The translations under genes were made by a program, and so were the position numbers. A model generated the notes under the pieces. It was not told where the DNA came from. It saw nothing but the letters and a program-made list of their open reading frames with translations, and did no database searches. 64,000 nt of DNA, from assembly GCA_021234155.1 (NCBI GenBank), contig JAJEKV010000021.1, positions 14,879,760-14,943,759 on the forward strand, in the 5' to 3' direction. Shown in pieces: positions 62,441-64,000 of the stretch. The DNA is from Isoetes taiwanensis (taxonomy: Eukaryota > Streptophyta > Lycopodiopsida > Isoetales > Isoetaceae). The first letter of the stretch is position 1, and every line of letters begins with the position of its first letter.

Positions 62441-64000
62441 TAGGTGTCATATGCAAAGCAATGTTGATGTGGTGTTTCCGCCATATGCCCAACAATGTTG
62501 GCGTGGCGTAGGTGCCATATGGTTTGCTAGTTTATAAAATCCTATTTTTATAACATAAGGTTTAAGTGATTAAGAGGTTGTATTGTAGGAAAAAACGTAT
62601 ATGAATAGGGGAGAAAGGAATCTTTTTCCCCCTATATTTTGGGAGGATTTTGTTGGCGTCCGTCAACTGGATTCAATGACTTGATGCCACGGGCCAAGTA
62701 TAAAAGGGGGCAAGTCGATTGCAGGTCATTTGCTTTGATCTTCTGCATTGCCATTTCCAGATGAAATAAGATCTGGTAGTTGATGAAATCGTATGTTTAT
62801 TACATAAGGTTTCATTGGTTTATAGAGTGTATTGTAGAAAAATGCCTATGAAAATAAGGCTCTAGAGAATCTTTACGATTTATTTCTTTTTTAGTTTTTG
62901 AGATTAGGTTTCGTAGGTCTGTTGTATTATGGCTGAGGCAGAGAGAAAAAGGCAGGCCGATTTGGTGGAGCAAAAAGGCTGATTAGAGAAAAGGGCTGAA
63001 GCGAATGAAGCAGATTTGCTAGAAGGAGCCCGATTAGCTGGAAGGATTAGCTGGAAACAGGCCGATTTGTTGTAAGGAGGCTGATTGGCAGGAACCTAAA
63101 AATCTTGCTTTGTTCTCGCCATCTCCAGATGTATTCTGCACAAGTGAGGTTGTTGTAAGCCATAGAAAATGGGAATGTGTTTTTCTTTTATAAATCTTTG
63201 CAGATGTAGATTCTGATGGAGTATACCCTTTGAACTTCTCATTCTTTTTTATGTCGTCTATCCCTTTCAATCTTCCATGTTTTATTTTTTGCTGGGCTTA
63301 TGGAGAACCATGTGGAGCATGTTATTGTTGTGGTTGTATGTGTTTGGTGCAAGTGTAGAAACCGCTGCATTCTTTGTAGAACTTTGTTGTAGATTAGAGT
63401 TGGAGCAGATTATTTTGGTGGGATGCATGTAATAAGCCTTTGGATTTCTAGGGTATGGAGGCTTAGAAAAGTAGCCTGAATGTTGTGTGTCTACCATTCT
63501 TCATTTTTTTATGAGAATATGAATTGCAGGATATGTAAATGGGTGAAATTTTTGATGATGCTATGAGTAGGAACAAGGCAAATCATGATGTGGTATGGAT
63601 GAGCGGAGGAATATGCATGTCTCATTTATGCTAACCTTTATTGATTCTTGCACCACATAACCTAGTTAAATGTAATGCATAAGCATGATTGGATGGGTAA
63701 GAAATGAAATATGGAGGTGTATTTGTTTATTTCCATTATTAGCATGTGTATGGGAAATAATCCCCTGCCCTTTAAGTGCGACTGCTTGGAGCTGCGCTCT
63801 GCGCAGGGGGTTCGGATCCCCCAGCTTGTGTCTTGATTCTACTTGCAGGTGGTGTGCTCTTGCATTGTGGCTTCATCTTCCCAGGTATGGAACAATCATA
63901 AGCCATAGTGCTTATTAATTCTGTAACAGTCGGTGTAGATGTTGTGGTGTTGCAGGGGAACAGAGAAACATGCATCATAGATTATAGGGGGCTGTTGCAA
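62441..64000. other. No gene supported; short repeats
   Basis: An imperfect direct repeat pairs about 62546-62620 with 62803-62875 (ACATAAGGTTT...GTGTATTGTAG). A TATAAAAGGGGG motif is at 62701, and at 62930 a very short frame (MAEAERKRQADLVEQKG) starts a GCCGATTTG-rich repeat (62955-63095). No protein family is recognisable. A T-arm-like GGGGGTTCGGATCCCCC is at 63806-63822 but no tRNA can be folded around it. Confidence 0.4.

Noticed and set aside
63776-63845. tRNA gene suggested by GGGGGTTCGGATCCCCC
   Set aside because: A T-arm-like hairpin is present, but no acceptor stem, D-arm or anticodon stem can be formed around it.

Overview
This window looks like nuclear DNA of a land plant with a large, repeat-rich genome. 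The evidence is a four-exon eL20 (60S L18a) gene with telo-boxes, a two-exon Bet v 1/PR-10-like gene, plant-type GT-AG introns, and deep nesting of plant transposable elements. A fern, lycophyte or similar lineage would fit, but that is inference; nothing here fixes the species. There is no bacterial-style operon and no CRISPR array.

Layout. 1-7375: a minus-strand LTR retrotransposon end whose LTR, together with about 0.8 kb of Ty3/gypsy (Tat/Athila-like) pol, has been duplicated in tandem (period 2,418 bp). 6601-8450 and 16322-16763: the same Tat-like pol gene (RT, RNase H, integrase), split by a 7.9-kb DNA transposon (8451-16321; 9-bp target duplication TAGAACTAC) that encodes an unfamiliar RNase H-fold-like transposase. 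That transposon is itself interrupted by a minus-strand LINE (8839-11358). 17268-18878: solo LTR. 19701-20579: hAT remnant. 20984-21274: a foldback built from TCGCGTACGCGA motifs. 23483-23907: argininosuccinate lyase pseudogene. 25500-26281: LINE 3' end. 26752-27344: Bet v 1-like gene. 28880-29616: eL20 gene. 31096-31219: orphan first exon of a CHCH/COX23-like gene. 31994-36073: a cluster of hairpins with a shared palindromic end. 37258-39927: a broken DUF7869-like gene. 40823-42034: 5'-truncated LINE with a 16-bp target duplication.

44677-62289 is a pogo/Tigger-type DNA transposon (13-bp inverted repeats, TA duplication) that landed in a roughly 79-bp tandem repeat. It was later split by a 13.4-kb chromovirus (47240-60609; GCCAA duplication; two 1.6-kb LTRs; initiator-Met tRNA primer site).

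The most striking content is in this chromovirus. Before gag it carries two additional gene modules, each behind its own TATA box and a set of 205-bp-spaced repeats. The first module encodes a protein that begins with the exact N-terminus of histone H3 (ARTKQTARK after the Met) and ends, about 400 codons later in the same frame, in an H3 histone fold. The second encodes an unrecognised roughly 500-residue protein. Gag with a zinc knuckle, a decayed protease, RT, RNase H, integrase and a C-terminal chromodomain follow. So one element carries both an H3-tail/H3-fold protein and a chromodomain, the module that reads H3 tails. Most of its frames contain frameshifts or stops in this copy.
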